57,407 nucleotides of DNA from Clostridia bacterium (lineage in GTDB: Bacteria > Bacillota > Clostridia > Oscillospirales > Acutalibacteraceae). How positions within the stretch are numbered: the stretch's first letter is position 1; every line of letters starts with the position of its first letter. The position numbers and the translations under genes are program-made. The notes below the pieces were generated by a model, which was given only the letters and a program-made list of their open reading frames with translations, was not told the origin of the DNA and made no database searches. Below, in pieces: positions 22,823 through 31,137 of this stretch. The stretch spans positions 1 through 57,407 of the forward strand of contig JAFQFY010000077.1 of NCBI GenBank assembly GCA_017398485.1, read 5' to 3'.

Positions 22823-24045
22823 GAGGACAGGAATTGTTGGACAAATTAGAACACATTGCGCCGCAGTATATCGAAGAAGCGGGGACGTCTTCGCGCGTAC
22901 GCCGCACGGCGGGGACGCGGGTGCTGGTCGCCGCGGTCTGTGCGTGTGTGGTAGCGGCGGCGGTGATCGTACCGCAGTATCTCCCCCCCGACACCCCCGC
23001 ACCACCGATCAGCACCCCGTCAAATCCGCTCGTTGACAATATGGTTCCCAACCCGATGATGTCTCCTACGTACAACAAGGTGACGGGTTATCCGTCTCCG
23101 TCGTTGTATATTCCCGGATATTTCACCGAACCGCTGACCGAGCAGGAACTTGCCGTCGTGACACCGAAGTTGTGTCCGCCGTACGTGTCGTACAGCGGAA
23201 TTGCCGGATTTGACGGCGAGGGGAAACTGATCAAGGTGCAGTTGTCCGTTCCGATACAAGGCGGCAACTCCGTCGCGATCTCGTTGGCGAAGGGCAGTGT
23301 TATGAGAGATTATATGCTTCCAGGCGAACCGACGGTCACGCCGTGTAACGGCGTGGATTTCGCGCTGTACGAGGTTGCATTCGCGGCGGATGATATCCGT
23401 CTGGAAGCAACGGCGGTGGTGGATGGGTGCGCGTTTTTGTTCGAAACCACCGCGACCGAGGATACCCTTAAGGCGGTCAAGAAGTCGTTCGAGCTGGTAC
23501 TGACCTGTTTTACCGAATATGACGAGGGAAAACCAAACCTCGACGCCGTCATCCCCGAGGAGATCCCCGAATGGTTTGACCGCAAGCTGACCCTCGGCGA
23601 GGCGAAAAACGATGCCGATTTCGGTAACTATATTCCGTCGTTACCGCACGGTTTCGTGCTGGAAAACGCACGGCGGTACAAGGATTACCGTAACGATTAT
23701 TTGTCCGTGTTATGGTGCAGGGGACTGGAAGACGTTACGTGGCGGGTACGCCGATACACCGAGGCGGATGCCGTCCGTTTGACGAGCGTGGAGGATACAA
23801 AAAACTACGATATGTCGCTCTATTCCATACCGTTGGCAGAGACGGTGCCGGAACAATTGTTGGGGATTGTCCAAGATCCGTTGTTCCAAGCGAAAGACCT
23901 TACGCTCGACGTGGTGAAAGCGCGCTTGTTTAACGGGCATTATACGTTCAGCGTGAAATACGGCGATATCGTTGTTCAAGTGAATGCGGCCGCCGACGTC
24001 GGAGCCGAGTGGATATACGAGCAACTGACGGCTTTGCAGAAATGA
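22819..24045 (+). CDS. Single-span membrane protein, putative anti-sigma regulator
   Basis: A 408-residue protein with a short cytosolic N-terminus (1-33; GQELLDKLEHIAPQYIEEA), one membrane span (about 34-54) and a large extracytoplasmic part with a Pro-rich start (PPDTPAPPISTPSNP). The short N-terminal helix resembles sequences at the start of other anti-sigma partners. No catalytic motif was recognised in the outer domain, and no PepSY or RsgI repeat is visible. The four-base overlap with the sigma gene, single span and N-in topology make an anti-sigma role likely, but this is inferred from context. A terminator follows immediately. Confidence 0.78.
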   Translation: MRGQELLDKLEHIAPQYIEEAGTSSRVRRTAGTRVLVAAVCACVVAAAVIVPQYLPPDTPAPPISTPSNPLVDNMVPNPMMSPTYNKVTGYPSPSLYIPGYFTEPLTEQELAVVTPKLCPPYVSYSGIAGFDGEGKLIKVQLSVPIQGGNSVAISLAKGSVMRDYMLPGEPTVTPCNGVDFALYEVAFAADDIRLEATAVVDGCAFLFETTATEDTLKAVKKSFELVLTCFTEYDEGKPNLDAVIPEEIPEWFDRKLTLGEAKNDADFGNYIPSLPHGFVLENARRYKDYRNDYLSVLWCRGLEDVTWRVRRYTEADAVRLTSVEDTKNYDMSLYSIPLAETVPEQLLGIVQDPLFQAKDLTLDVVKARLFNGHYTFSVKYGDIVVQVNAAADVGAEWIYEQLTALQK

Positions 24046-24047
24046 TA

Positions 24048-24083
24048 AAATCCCCGTATGTCGTTTGACATACGGGGATTTAT
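24048..24083. terminator. Bidirectional terminator
   Basis: Perfect 15-base-pair stem (24048-24062 with 24067-24081), four-base loop. It separates the sigma/anti-sigma pair from the convergent transketolase genes. Confidence 0.92.
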
Positions 24084-24091
24084 TATGGTAT

Positions 24092-25039
24092 TTATTTCTT
24101 CATCGCGATGGCTTCTTTGGCCTTGGCGACGATATTCTCGGCGGTCAGACCGTAGATCTTGAGCAGTTCGGTCGCCGGGCCCGACTGACCGAAGGTGTCG
24201 TTGACACCGACGCGCACGACCGGCACGGGAACGCTTTCACATACGACCTCGCTCACCGCACTGCCGAGACCGCCGATGATATTGTGCTCCTCGGCGGTGA
24301 CGATAGCGCCCGTCTCTTTTGCGGCGGCGACGATCGCCTCGCGGTCGATGGGCTTGATGGTCGCCATGTTGAGCACGCGAGCGCTGATACCCTCGGCTTT
24401 GAGCGCTTCGGCGGCTTCCACCGCGGCGCTGACGAGCAGACCCGTCGCGATGACGGTCACGTCGGTGCCTTCGGCGAGGGTCTTTGCTTTGCCGATGACG
24501 AACGGCTCGTTCTCGTCGGTCACGACCGGCACCGCCAGTCGACCGAAACGCAGATACACGGGACCCTCCATCTCGGCGGCGGCAAACACCGCCTGCTTGG
24601 CCTCGACGACGTCGGCCGGGTTGAGAATGGTCATACCGGGAATGGAGCGCATCAGCGCGAAGTCCTCACAGCACTGGTGGGTCGCGCCGTCCTCACCGAC
24701 CGAGATGCCGCCGTGGGTGGCGCCGATCTTGACGTTGAGGTGGGGATAGCCGATGGCGTTGCGCACCTGCTCAAAGGCGCGGCCGGCGGCAAACATAGCG
24801 AACGAGGAGGCGAACACCACTTTACCCGTGGTGGACAGACCTGCCGCGACGCTCATCATATTGCCCTCGGCAATGCCGGTGTCAATGAAACGGTCGGGGA
24901 ATGCCTTTTTGAACACGCCGGTCTTGGTTGCGGCGGCAAGGTCAGCGTCCATAACGATCACGTCGGGGTTTTTTGCGCCCAGCTCGGCGAGCGCCTCACC
25001 GTACCCCTCACGGGTTGCTTTTTTGATCACGTCTGCCAT
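24092..25039 (-). CDS. Transketolase, C-terminal subunit
   Basis: The second half of a split transketolase, which moves two-carbon units in the pentose phosphate pathway. The 315 residues cover the pyrimidine-binding (PYR) domain and the C-terminal domain: DVIVMDADLAAATKTGVFKK, the RFIDTGIAEGNMMSVAAGL motif (with the catalytic Glu that activates thiamine pyrophosphate), GATHGGISVGEDGATHQ and the later VRVGVNDTFGQSGP. It lies four bases after the N-terminal half, so the two subunits are coupled in expression. The split form is common in anaerobic Firmicutes and archaea. It is convergent with the anti-sigma gene. Confidence 0.95.
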   Translation of the reverse strand: MADVIKKATREGYGEALAELGAKNPDVIVMDADLAAATKTGVFKKAFPDRFIDTGIAEGNMMSVAAGLSTTGKVVFASSFAMFAAGRAFEQVRNAIGYPHLNVKIGATHGGISVGEDGATHQCCEDFALMRSIPGMTILNPADVVEAKQAVFAAAEMEGPVYLRFGRLAVPVVTDENEPFVIGKAKTLAEGTDVTVIATGLLVSAAVEAAEALKAEGISARVLNMATIKPIDREAIVAAAKETGAIVTAEEHNIIGGLGSAVSEVVCESVPVPVVRVGVNDTFGQSGPATELLKIYGLTAENIVAKAKEAIAMKK

Positions 25040-25043
25040 TGGT

Positions 25044-25886
25044 TCAGCCCTCCAATCCGTTCAGCGTGGCTTTGAGTTCTGCCATCGCCTGCTCATACTG
25101 TTCTGCGTTGGGCGCGCTGCCGTGCCAGCTGCACTGGTTTTCCATGAACGACACGCCCTTGCCCTTGACCGACTTCTGGATGATGGCGGTGGGCTTGCCC
25201 TCAACGGCGCGCGCCTCGGCGAACGCCGCCTCGATCTGGTCGAGGTCGTGCGCATCGATCTCGATGACGTGCCAACCGAACGCGGCAAACTTCTCGGGGA
25301 TCGGATAGGGAGAGTTGACCTCCTCAATGGTGCCGTCGATCTGCAGGTTGTTGTTGTCGACGATCGCTACGAGGTTGTCGAGCTTCTTTGCGGCGGCAAA
25401 CATCGCCGCCTCCCACACCTGACCTTCCTGGATCTCGCCGTCACCGAGGATGGTGTAGACGCGCCAGGTCTCGCCGTTCAGTTTCGCGCCGAGCGCCATG
25501 CCGGCGGCGGCGGAGATGCCCTGACCGAGCGAGCCGGAGGACATATCCACGCCGGGCGTGTGCTTCATGTCCGGGTGACCCTGCAGGAAGGAATCCACGT
25601 GACGCAGGGTGGGGATAAGATCGGTGGAGAAATAGCCGCGCAGAGCCAGCGCGCCGTACAGCGCCGGTGCGGTGTGTCCTTTGGACAGCACCATGCGGTC
25701 ACGATCCGCCTTCTTGGGATCGGCAGGATCGATGTTGAGTTCTTTCCAATACAGATACGCCAACACGTCTGCGATAGACAACGAGCCGCCGGGGTGACCG
25801 CTCTTGGCGCCGAACGTACCGTCAATGATCGCCATACGGATCTTGGTGGCGATGACGGACAGTTCCTTTTTCGTCATAGCATCCAT
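25044..25886 (-). CDS. Transketolase, N-terminal subunit
   Basis: The first half of split transketolase, containing the thiamine pyrophosphate (PP) binding domain. The 280 residues include KSGHPGGSLSIADVLAYLYW, DRMVLSKGHTAPALYGALALRGYF, the TPP/magnesium motif GDGEIQEGQVWEAAMFAAAKKLDNLVAIVDNN, and MSSGSLGQGISAAAGMALG. Start ATG at 25884-25886 with AGAAGGG before it. It needs thiamine pyrophosphate, so the thiamine uptake gene in this window feeds it. Two palindromes lie in its 5' region. Confidence 0.95.
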   Translation of the reverse strand: MDAMTKKELSVIATKIRMAIIDGTFGAKSGHPGGSLSIADVLAYLYWKELNIDPADPKKADRDRMVLSKGHTAPALYGALALRGYFSTDLIPTLRHVDSFLQGHPDMKHTPGVDMSSGSLGQGISAAAGMALGAKLNGETWRVYTILGDGEIQEGQVWEAAMFAAAKKLDNLVAIVDNNNLQIDGTIEEVNSPYPIPEKFAAFGWHVIEIDAHDLDQIEAAFAEARAVEGKPTAIIQKSVKGKGVSFMENQCSWHGSAPNAEQYEQAMAELKATLNGLEG

Positions 25887-25908
25887 AAAATTAATACCCT
25901 TCTTTCAA

Positions 25909-25932
25909 TCCCACACACGTGGGAAATATTTC
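25909..25932. repeat. Adjacent palindromes in the transketolase 5' region
   Basis: TCCCAC-ACAC-GTGGGA (25909-25924) abuts GAAATATTTC (25923-25932), upstream of the transketolase start and downstream of an AT-rich TATGATAAAAT (minus strand) that could be its -10. Either palindrome could be an operator; no regulator is identified. The rest of the 118-base gap 25887-26004 contains an AT-rich inverted repeat and nothing else clear. Confidence 0.5.
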
Positions 25933-26004
25933 GCCTAATATTTTATCATATCCTAACAGAAAATACCAGCCTTTTTTCAAGAAAAAAGCGGAAATTTGCG
26001 TATG

Positions 26005-27072
26005 TTACAGGAGAATGAGGTCTTTTCGGCTTTTGGTGAAATTTTCGCAGCCGTTTTCGGTGATGACCACCATGTCCTCAATGCGCACGCCGAAGCGTCC
26101 CTCGAGGTAAATGCCCGGCTCGACGGTCATCACGACGCCGGGCTTGAGCGTGGCGTCGCAACGGGGGCTGAGCGAGGGCGTTTCGTGGATCTCAATACCG
26201 ACGCTGTGCCCGAGCCCGTGCCCGAAGCATCCCTCGTAGCCGGCGGCGTTTATGATATCGCGCGCGATCTTGTCGACGTCCTTACACACGAGGTCGGCGC
26301 GGATGGCGGTGAGCGCCGCTTTTTGTGCTGTCAGCACGGTGTCGTAGACGCGGCGTTGCTCCTCACTGACTGCGCCGATGGCGACGGTACGGGTCATGTC
26401 TGCTCGGTAGCCGTCCACGGCGCCGCCGAAATCCATGGTGACGAAATCGCCTGTTTCCAGCGGCTTGTCGGTGGGCGTGCCGTGCGGTACGGAGCTGTTT
26501 TTGCCCGATACGACGATGAAATCGAATGCCACGCCGTCGCTGCCGAGGCGGCGGATATAATATTCCATATCCAGCATGATCTCGCGCTCGGTACGACCTG
26601 CCGCAATGCGATCGAGGATGTAGGAGAAGGTGTCGTCGGTCAGACGCTGTGCCTGACGGACGGCGGCAATCTCGGCAGGAGCCTTCACCTGCCGCATCTG
26701 CTCGATGAGGCGGTCAAAGGTGTCCTCGTCGGTCACCGTCACGCCGTCGAGCGCGTCGCGCAGGGTGCGCATGCGCGCCACCGAGGTGCTGTCCGTCTCG
26801 ACAAACAGGGTGGTGATACCTTGCTCGGTCAAAAACGTGCGTATCTCCTGCATCGGACGCTCCGAGCGGTAAACGGGGCAGTGGCGGATGGTGTGTTTCG
26901 CTTTTTCGGTGTAGCGGAAATCGACGTAAAACGCGGCCTTATCGCGGCTGAGCAGTATGAAGCCGGCGCTCGAGCGAAAGCCGGTCAGATAAAAGCGGTT
27001 TGCCGCACTCTCCACGAGCAGAGCGCTGTGCGGCGGCAGAGCCGCTTGTATGGCGTGTAAACGGTTTTGCAT
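26005..27072 (-). CDS. Xaa-Pro aminopeptidase (M24 family)
   Basis: A cytosolic metallopeptidase that removes an N-terminal residue preceding proline. The 355-residue protein has the N-terminal creatinase-like domain (1-125) and the pita-bread catalytic domain. The five metal ligands are visible: VTMDFGG (first Asp), GYRADMTRT (second Asp), CFGHGLGHSVG (His), VMTVEPGIY (Glu) and RIEDMVVIT (Glu); the HETPSLSP motif also fits. I chose ATG 27072 rather than 27087 because GGAGGG lies eight bases before it. It is a single gene with its own promoter. Confidence 0.95.
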   Translation of the reverse strand: MQNRLHAIQAALPPHSALLVESAANRFYLTGFRSSAGFILLSRDKAAFYVDFRYTEKAKHTIRHCPVYRSERPMQEIRTFLTEQGITTLFVETDSTSVARMRTLRDALDGVTVTDEDTFDRLIEQMRQVKAPAEIAAVRQAQRLTDDTFSYILDRIAAGRTEREIMLDMEYYIRRLGSDGVAFDFIVVSGKNSSVPHGTPTDKPLETGDFVTMDFGGAVDGYRADMTRTVAIGAVSEEQRRVYDTVLTAQKAALTAIRADLVCKDVDKIARDIINAAGYEGCFGHGLGHSVGIEIHETPSLSPRCDATLKPGVVMTVEPGIYLEGRFGVRIEDMVVITENGCENFTKSRKDLILL

Positions 27073-27098
27073 AGAGTCGCCCTCCATTTCTATACAGA

Positions 27099-27127
27099 AT
27101 TATAGAACGATTTGCCGAATAATGCAA
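27099..27127 (-). promoter_or_regulatory. Promoter of the Xaa-Pro aminopeptidase gene
   Basis: On the minus strand: TTGCAT (27122-27127), 17-base spacer, TATAAT (27099-27104). The transcript leader would be very short, about 20 bases. Confidence 0.87.
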
Positions 27128-27129
27128 GA

Positions 27130-27163
27130 AAAACCGCCCTGACACGCATCAGGGCGGTTTTTT
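27130..27163 (-). terminator. Terminator of the sigma/RsgI operon
   Basis: Perfect 13-base-pair stem (27130-27142 with 27149-27161) flanked by A and T tracts on both sides. It ends two bases before the stop of the RsgI-like gene and directly abuts the -35 of the next promoter. Confidence 0.92.
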
Positions 27164-27164
27164 A

Positions 27165-28799
27165 TCAGTTTAAACCGGAGGGCGGCTCGGTCAGCGGCGT
27201 TTGTTGCCGATGCAGGATAGCGCCGCTTTCTGCGTGCACGCGATAGTCCCATCGTGTCGTATCGGTGCAGAATTCGACACGCCAATACGGCTCGTCGACC
27301 TCGTCATGCAGGTGGCTGTATATGGTGTGTTGAACGACGCGTTCGATGACATCGGTGCCGGCGTCGGTCAGGGCAAGGTTAATTGCCCGTGTGCGGAGAA
27401 TATAGTTGTTTTGCGTAGGGGGTATCGTCGTGGTCGTGGTCGTTGTTGAAACAAACGCTTTCTCCACATGGAGAATGGTGCCGTCGGTCGCCAAGATGCT
27501 GTGAGTATAACATGTGTCTTCAATGGTGAATGTGACGAGATATTCGGACTTTTCGCCGTTATAGTGCAGCTTCACCGTAAGATTTTCCGCTTTTCCTATG
27601 TCACAGCCGACCTGCTTGCGTTCTTGTATGGCGATGTCCACGGCGGCCTTTTCCCCGATAAAATGGTCGATCCACGCGGTCGTGGTGGTCGATATTTGTC
27701 CCGCGACAAAGGTCGTGCTGCCGTTCGGCATGGTGGAATGGATCGTCTGCGGTGGTTGCGCGGTAGCGTTATGTTTTTCCTCCTCGGTGGGCAACCAACT
27801 GCCGTCGATGGCGCTGATAACGTAATTGTACACTGCCTCGTCGGAGATGAACTGCATCTGATAGACCGGCACATCTTCCTCCCACGCCAATTCGAACTTC
27901 ACGAACACGACCGCGTTCATGAATGTCTCGTCAAAGCCTGTGTAAGTCTTTGCCTCGTTGGGCGTGAGGAGTTTTATGCCGAGTTTTTGCTCGGCTTTCT
28001 CAATTTGCTGTTGTAACAACTCATCAAGATCGCCCCACGCCGCATTTTCGGTGTTGTAGTCTACCAGCTCGTGCAAGTCGATGCCGCGTTGCTTTGCGAC
28101 GCTCGCAAGCGCGGCAAAATGATAATCCGCCAGTTTATCGGCATCAAGCGAGGGGTCGCGTTGCACCATGCCGAGTACGAACGCGGCTTTGCCAACCGAG
28201 ATGTGATGTTCGCCGGCAAAGAGTTTTGCCTCGTCATAGGCAGAGAGTGTTTGGTGGGACACCGAGGCGTTAACATCGTGTTCTGCGAGCGCGGCGTTGA
28301 TGCCGGTGTTGATTTGTCGCTTGATGTCGGTACGGCGAGCCTCACCGTCGTTTTGCACGGTGATGAGGATGGCGCTGGCGTTGCCGACAAATCCTTTTTC
28401 CACCATGGAGTCGAAAATGGCGGTGACGGCTTGTTTTAAAGGCGTGTTTTCGAGTGCGAGCTCGTCGAGCACCCGTTCGCCGTCTGTGTTATACGCTTCG
28501 ACCGACAGTACGATGTCAGCGGCGTTGATGGAGATCTCAATACTGGGGTTGACATCGATGTCGATGCGCGTGTCGACCGTATGCTGTTTGCGGTAGGCAA
28601 GGGAACCGAGTACGCCGCCGAGCAGCAGAACGACCGTGGCGGCTGCCGCGAGAAGATATTTGTACGTTTTTTTGGTTTTGATGACGGTCACCGCTTGTTG
28701 GTCATCGGGAATGGCGGCAACGATCGTGTCAAAGGTATCCGAGGGAACGAGTTTGTTCATGGCACGCGAAATGCGCGCGTCGAGGTCACGGTTTGTCAT
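27165..28799 (-). CDS. RsgI-like anti-sigma factor with PepSY-like repeats
   Basis: A 544-residue single-span membrane protein. Residues 1-45 are cytosolic and should bind the sigma factor; a membrane span lies at 47-67; residues 82-92 (DVNPSIEISIN) and the following helical domain are the hallmark of the extracytoplasmic RsgI domain. About residues 290-350, 375-455 and 470-540 look like three PepSY-type repeats, the last two separated by a short Thr-rich linker (TTTTTTIPPTQ). RsgI proteins usually sense cell-surface polysaccharide or stress and are cleaved to release sigma. The start overlaps the upstream sigma gene by 14 bases, with GAGGAGGAG before it. The partner is ECF-type rather than SigI. 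Confidence 0.88.
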   Translation of the reverse strand: MTNRDLDARISRAMNKLVPSDTFDTIVAAIPDDQQAVTVIKTKKTYKYLLAAAATVVLLLGGVLGSLAYRKQHTVDTRIDIDVNPSIEISINAADIVLSVEAYNTDGERVLDELALENTPLKQAVTAIFDSMVEKGFVGNASAILITVQNDGEARRTDIKRQINTGINAALAEHDVNASVSHQTLSAYDEAKLFAGEHHISVGKAAFVLGMVQRDPSLDADKLADYHFAALASVAKQRGIDLHELVDYNTENAAWGDLDELLQQQIEKAEQKLGIKLLTPNEAKTYTGFDETFMNAVVFVKFELAWEEDVPVYQMQFISDEAVYNYVISAIDGSWLPTEEEKHNATAQPPQTIHSTMPNGSTTFVAGQISTTTTAWIDHFIGEKAAVDIAIQERKQVGCDIGKAENLTVKLHYNGEKSEYLVTFTIEDTCYTHSILATDGTILHVEKAFVSTTTTTTTIPPTQNNYILRTRAINLALTDAGTDVIERVVQHTIYSHLHDEVDEPYWRVEFCTDTTRWDYRVHAESGAILHRQQTPLTEPPSGLN

Positions 28800-29358
28800 G
28801 ATCCATCTCCTCCTCTATGGCAATCTTGAGCCGTTTAACGGCGCGGTGATATTTGGACAGCACGGTGCCGACAGGCAGACCGAGCACGGCGGCGATCTCG
28901 CGGTGCTTTATGCCGCTGACCGCGTGCAGAATGAGGATCTGTCTTTCCTCGTCGGTGAGTTTGGTGAGCAGTGTTTTGATCAGCAGACGATCGTCTGCGT
29001 CTTCTACAGTGTATTGCGCGGCGGTCCGACGTTCGTCGAGAGGGAGGACGCGGTCGCCGCGGCGTTGTTTATCCAGTGCGATGTTGCGTGCAATGCGAAA
29101 CACCCATGCCAGCGGTTTACCCTGCGGTCGATACGCCGCGGCGTTTGCGTATATCTTTAAAAATGTCTCCTGTAACACATCCTCGGCGTCGTGGGGGTTT
29201 TTGACGATAGAGAGAGCAAAACCGAAAACGTTGCCGTGCACGCGGTCGTACAACGAGCGAAAAGCGTCCATGTCCCCATTGCCGATACGGCGAATGAGTG
29301 CGTCGACAACGGGTGCTTCGGCGCACGGCGCGTCTGTGTTCAATGAAAATAACAGCAT
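28786..29358 (-). CDS. ECF sigma factor paired with RsgI-like anti-sigma
   Basis: A 190-residue sigma factor. Sigma region 2 is GDMDAFRSLYDRVHGNVFGFALSIVKNPHDAEDVLQETFLKIY with the WVFRIARNIALDKQR region 2.4-like part; region 4 is LTDEERQILILHAVSGIKHREIAAVLGLPVGTVLSKYHRAVKRLK, a clear helix-turn-helix. Length and domain order fit the ECF group. The ATG at 29356-29358 has GAAAGGAGAG upstream. The next gene, an RsgI-like membrane protein, overlaps by 14 bases, a standard sigma/anti-sigma arrangement. Target genes are unknown; the Thr-linked surface proteins in this window are possible candidates only. Confidence 0.94.
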   Translation of the reverse strand: MLLFSLNTDAPCAEAPVVDALIRRIGNGDMDAFRSLYDRVHGNVFGFALSIVKNPHDAEDVLQETFLKIYANAAAYRPQGKPLAWVFRIARNIALDKQRRGDRVLPLDERRTAAQYTVEDADDRLLIKTLLTKLTDEERQILILHAVSGIKHREIAAVLGLPVGTVLSKYHRAVKRLKIAIEEEMDHDKP

Positions 29359-29427
29359 TGTCTCTCTCCTTTCTGTTCATCGTATTAACGCATGATAGCG
29401 GTCGTTTATTGCATAAACAGTGATTTT

Positions 29428-29457
29428 ATTATACATTATTTTTGCGCGGCGACGCAA
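29428..29457 (-). promoter_or_regulatory. Probable promoter of the ECF sigma/RsgI operon
   Basis: On the minus strand: TTGCGT (29452-29457), 18-base spacer, TATAAT (29428-29433). A perfect -10 with a partial -35. Confidence 0.65.
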
Positions 29458-29474
29458 CACGGCCGTCTGTGCAA

Positions 29475-29512
29475 TAAAAAACCAGCGTCCCGATATCTCT
29501 CGGGACGCTGGT
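29475..29512 (-). terminator. Terminator of the antiporter gene
   Basis: Perfect 13-base-pair stem (29481-29493 with 29500-29512), six-base loop, TTTTTATTG following on the minus strand. Confidence 0.92.
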
Positions 29513-29516
29513 CGAA

Positions 29517-30815
29517 TTACACGTTCTGCTTTTGCTTTTCCGCTTTTTCTTTCAGGTGGAGTTCGCGTGCGCTGGTCTTGCCTTCGGGACGGATCTCGCC
29601 GGCTTTTTGCAGAGAGATCTTGGTGAGGAACGGACCGACCAGCTCGTAGATAAGCACCGAGAACAGGGTGATGTTCGCGACGATCGCGCCCTCGGGGCCG
29701 AGCGTCTCCGCCTTGATAGCCATGCCGAGCGCCACGCCTGCCTGCGGGAACAGGGTGATGCCGAGGTATTTGACGATGTTGGGATTGCATTTCATCAGCG
29801 AGGCGCTGCTGCGCGCGCCGAAGTATTTGCCGACGCAACGGCTGAGGATATACACGATGCCTACGACGACGATGACCCAGTCCTTAAACACCGCCAGTTC
29901 CAATTCCGCACCGCTGATAACGAAGAACAGCACGAACAAGGGAGCTGTCCAGCGATCCACGCGGTCCATCAGCTCCTCCGAGAAGTCGCAGATGTTGCAG
30001 AAGACGGTGCCGAGCATCATGCACACGAGCAGGGGAGAGAACGCGATATGCACGCCGCCGACCTCGAACTCCAGCATCGACAGCGCCACGGTGATGAGCA
30101 CGAAGGTCACCGACATGGAGATGCGCTTGGAGCGCGAGTGGAAGAACTGCTCGAAGAAGTTGAACAGGAAACCCATAACGGCGCCGAGCAGCAGCGAGCA
30201 CACGACCTCGAGGATCGGCTCGAGAATGATGGAAAGCAGGTCGACCTGACCGGCCATGAGCGCGCGCGCCACGCCAAGCGAGATGGCGAACAGCACCAGA
30301 CCGACGGCGTCGTCGAGCGCCACGATGGGCAGCAGGATATCGGTCACGGGACCCTTGGCCTTATATTGACGCACGACCATCAGCGTCGCGGCCGGTGCGG
30401 TCGCGGAGGCTACCGCGCCGAGCACGATGGCGGAGGGCAGTGGCAGCTTGTCGGGGATGAGGAAGTGCAGACCGATGAGCGCCGCGTCAACCACCAGCGT
30501 GGTTAAAACCGCCTGTGCAATGCCGATGACGGTCGCCTGTCGACCGATGGCACGCAACTGGGTCAGGCGGAACTCGTTACCGATCGAAAACGCGATAAAG
30601 CCGAGCGCCACGTCGGACAGAATGCTGTAAGAATTAATATCCTCCATGCTGACAAAGCCGAGACCCGGTACGCCGAACGCGCCGAGCACGTACGGGCCGA
30701 CGAGAATACCGGCGACCAGATAGGCAGTCACGGCAGGGAGCTTCACCTTTTTTGCCAGACGCGAGAGCATGAGTCCCGCGAATACGGCGATGGATAAACT
30801 GAGCAATGCTTGCAT
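29517..30815 (-). CDS. CPA2-family cation/proton antiporter (Kef/NapA-like)
   Basis: A 432-residue integral membrane protein with about 12-13 spans, matching the sodium/hydrogen exchanger family. Visible features are the early GILVGPYVLGAFGVPGLGF motif, ALGFIAFSIGNEFRL, GAVASATAPAATLMVVRQY and the ion-site IVALDDAVGLVLFAISLGVA, which holds the Asp-Asp pair of electrogenic CPA2 members. There is no C-terminal TrkA-N nucleotide-binding domain; the tail is a short charged segment (SARELHLKEKAEKQKQ). It could exchange sodium or potassium for protons. Single-gene unit with its own promoter and terminator; the ribosome site (AAGAAAGAG) is weak. Confidence 0.92.
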   Translation of the reverse strand: MQALLSLSIAVFAGLMLSRLAKKVKLPAVTAYLVAGILVGPYVLGAFGVPGLGFVSMEDINSYSILSDVALGFIAFSIGNEFRLTQLRAIGRQATVIGIAQAVLTTLVVDAALIGLHFLIPDKLPLPSAIVLGAVASATAPAATLMVVRQYKAKGPVTDILLPIVALDDAVGLVLFAISLGVARALMAGQVDLLSIILEPILEVVCSLLLGAVMGFLFNFFEQFFHSRSKRISMSVTFVLITVALSMLEFEVGGVHIAFSPLLVCMMLGTVFCNICDFSEELMDRVDRWTAPLFVLFFVISGAELELAVFKDWVIVVVGIVYILSRCVGKYFGARSSASLMKCNPNIVKYLGITLFPQAGVALGMAIKAETLGPEGAIVANITLFSVLIYELVGPFLTKISLQKAGEIRPEGKTSARELHLKEKAEKQKQNV

Positions 30816-30856
30816 ACTATGTCATCTCTTTCTTGAGGAATATGTTCCAAGCGCAC

Positions 30857-30884
30857 ATTATACCACTATTATTAATAAAGTCAA
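30857..30884 (-). promoter_or_regulatory. Promoter of the antiporter gene
   Basis: On the minus strand: TTGACT (30879-30884), 16-base spacer, TATAAT (30857-30862). Confidence 0.85.
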
Positions 30885-30925
30885 TAGGTAAAACTTACGG
30901 AAAATACCGCAAAGCGAAAAAGTAT

Positions 30926-30954
30926 TTGACGAAACGGGAGAAGGGGTATAGAAT
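30926..30954 (+). promoter_or_regulatory. Promoter of the THF riboswitch-folT/folC unit
   Basis: TTGACG (30926-30931), 17-base spacer, TAGAAT (30949-30954). The aptamer begins about 14 bases downstream, near the expected transcription start. Confidence 0.82.
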
Positions 30955-30967
30955 AATAGGCAGACAA

Positions 30968-31078
30968 TGCAGAGTAGACGGTGTGCGCTGAGGCGACAGC
31001 CTCTTAGTGTTGTGGGATGGGAAGTTGCCCACAAACAAGAAACCCACGGGTTTGTGATGCACCGTTGCATCCGCTGCA
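30968..31078 (+). promoter_or_regulatory. Tetrahydrofolate (THF) riboswitch
   Basis: The conserved parts are in place: TGCAG (30968) pairs with CTGCA (31074-31078); GAGTAGACGGTG at the 5' side and CACCGTTGCATCCGCTG at the 3' side form the THF aptamer core. The middle contains two hairpins, as in the known folT/folE aptamers. It directly precedes a folate transporter gene, which fits its known regulon. Confidence 0.95.
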
Positions 31079-31092
31079 GGATGTTTTTCTAC

Positions 31093-31137
31093 TCTCCTTT
31101 GTTCTGCCGCTTCGGCGGTCGGAAAGGAGAATTTTTT
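31093..31137 (+). promoter_or_regulatory. Expression platform: SD-sequestering hairpin or terminator
   Basis: TCTCCTTT (31093-31100) pairs perfectly with AAAGGAGA (31123-31130), which is the ribosome binding site of the next gene; a CCGC/GCGG inner stem closes the loop. Six T residues (31132-31137) follow directly and run up to the ATG, so the same hairpin could stop transcription or hide the ribosome site. Confidence 0.85.

Noticed and set aside
29532..30506. A 324-residue plus-strand frame across the antiporter gene
   Set aside because: Gln/His/Arg-rich shadow of a membrane protein; no start signal.
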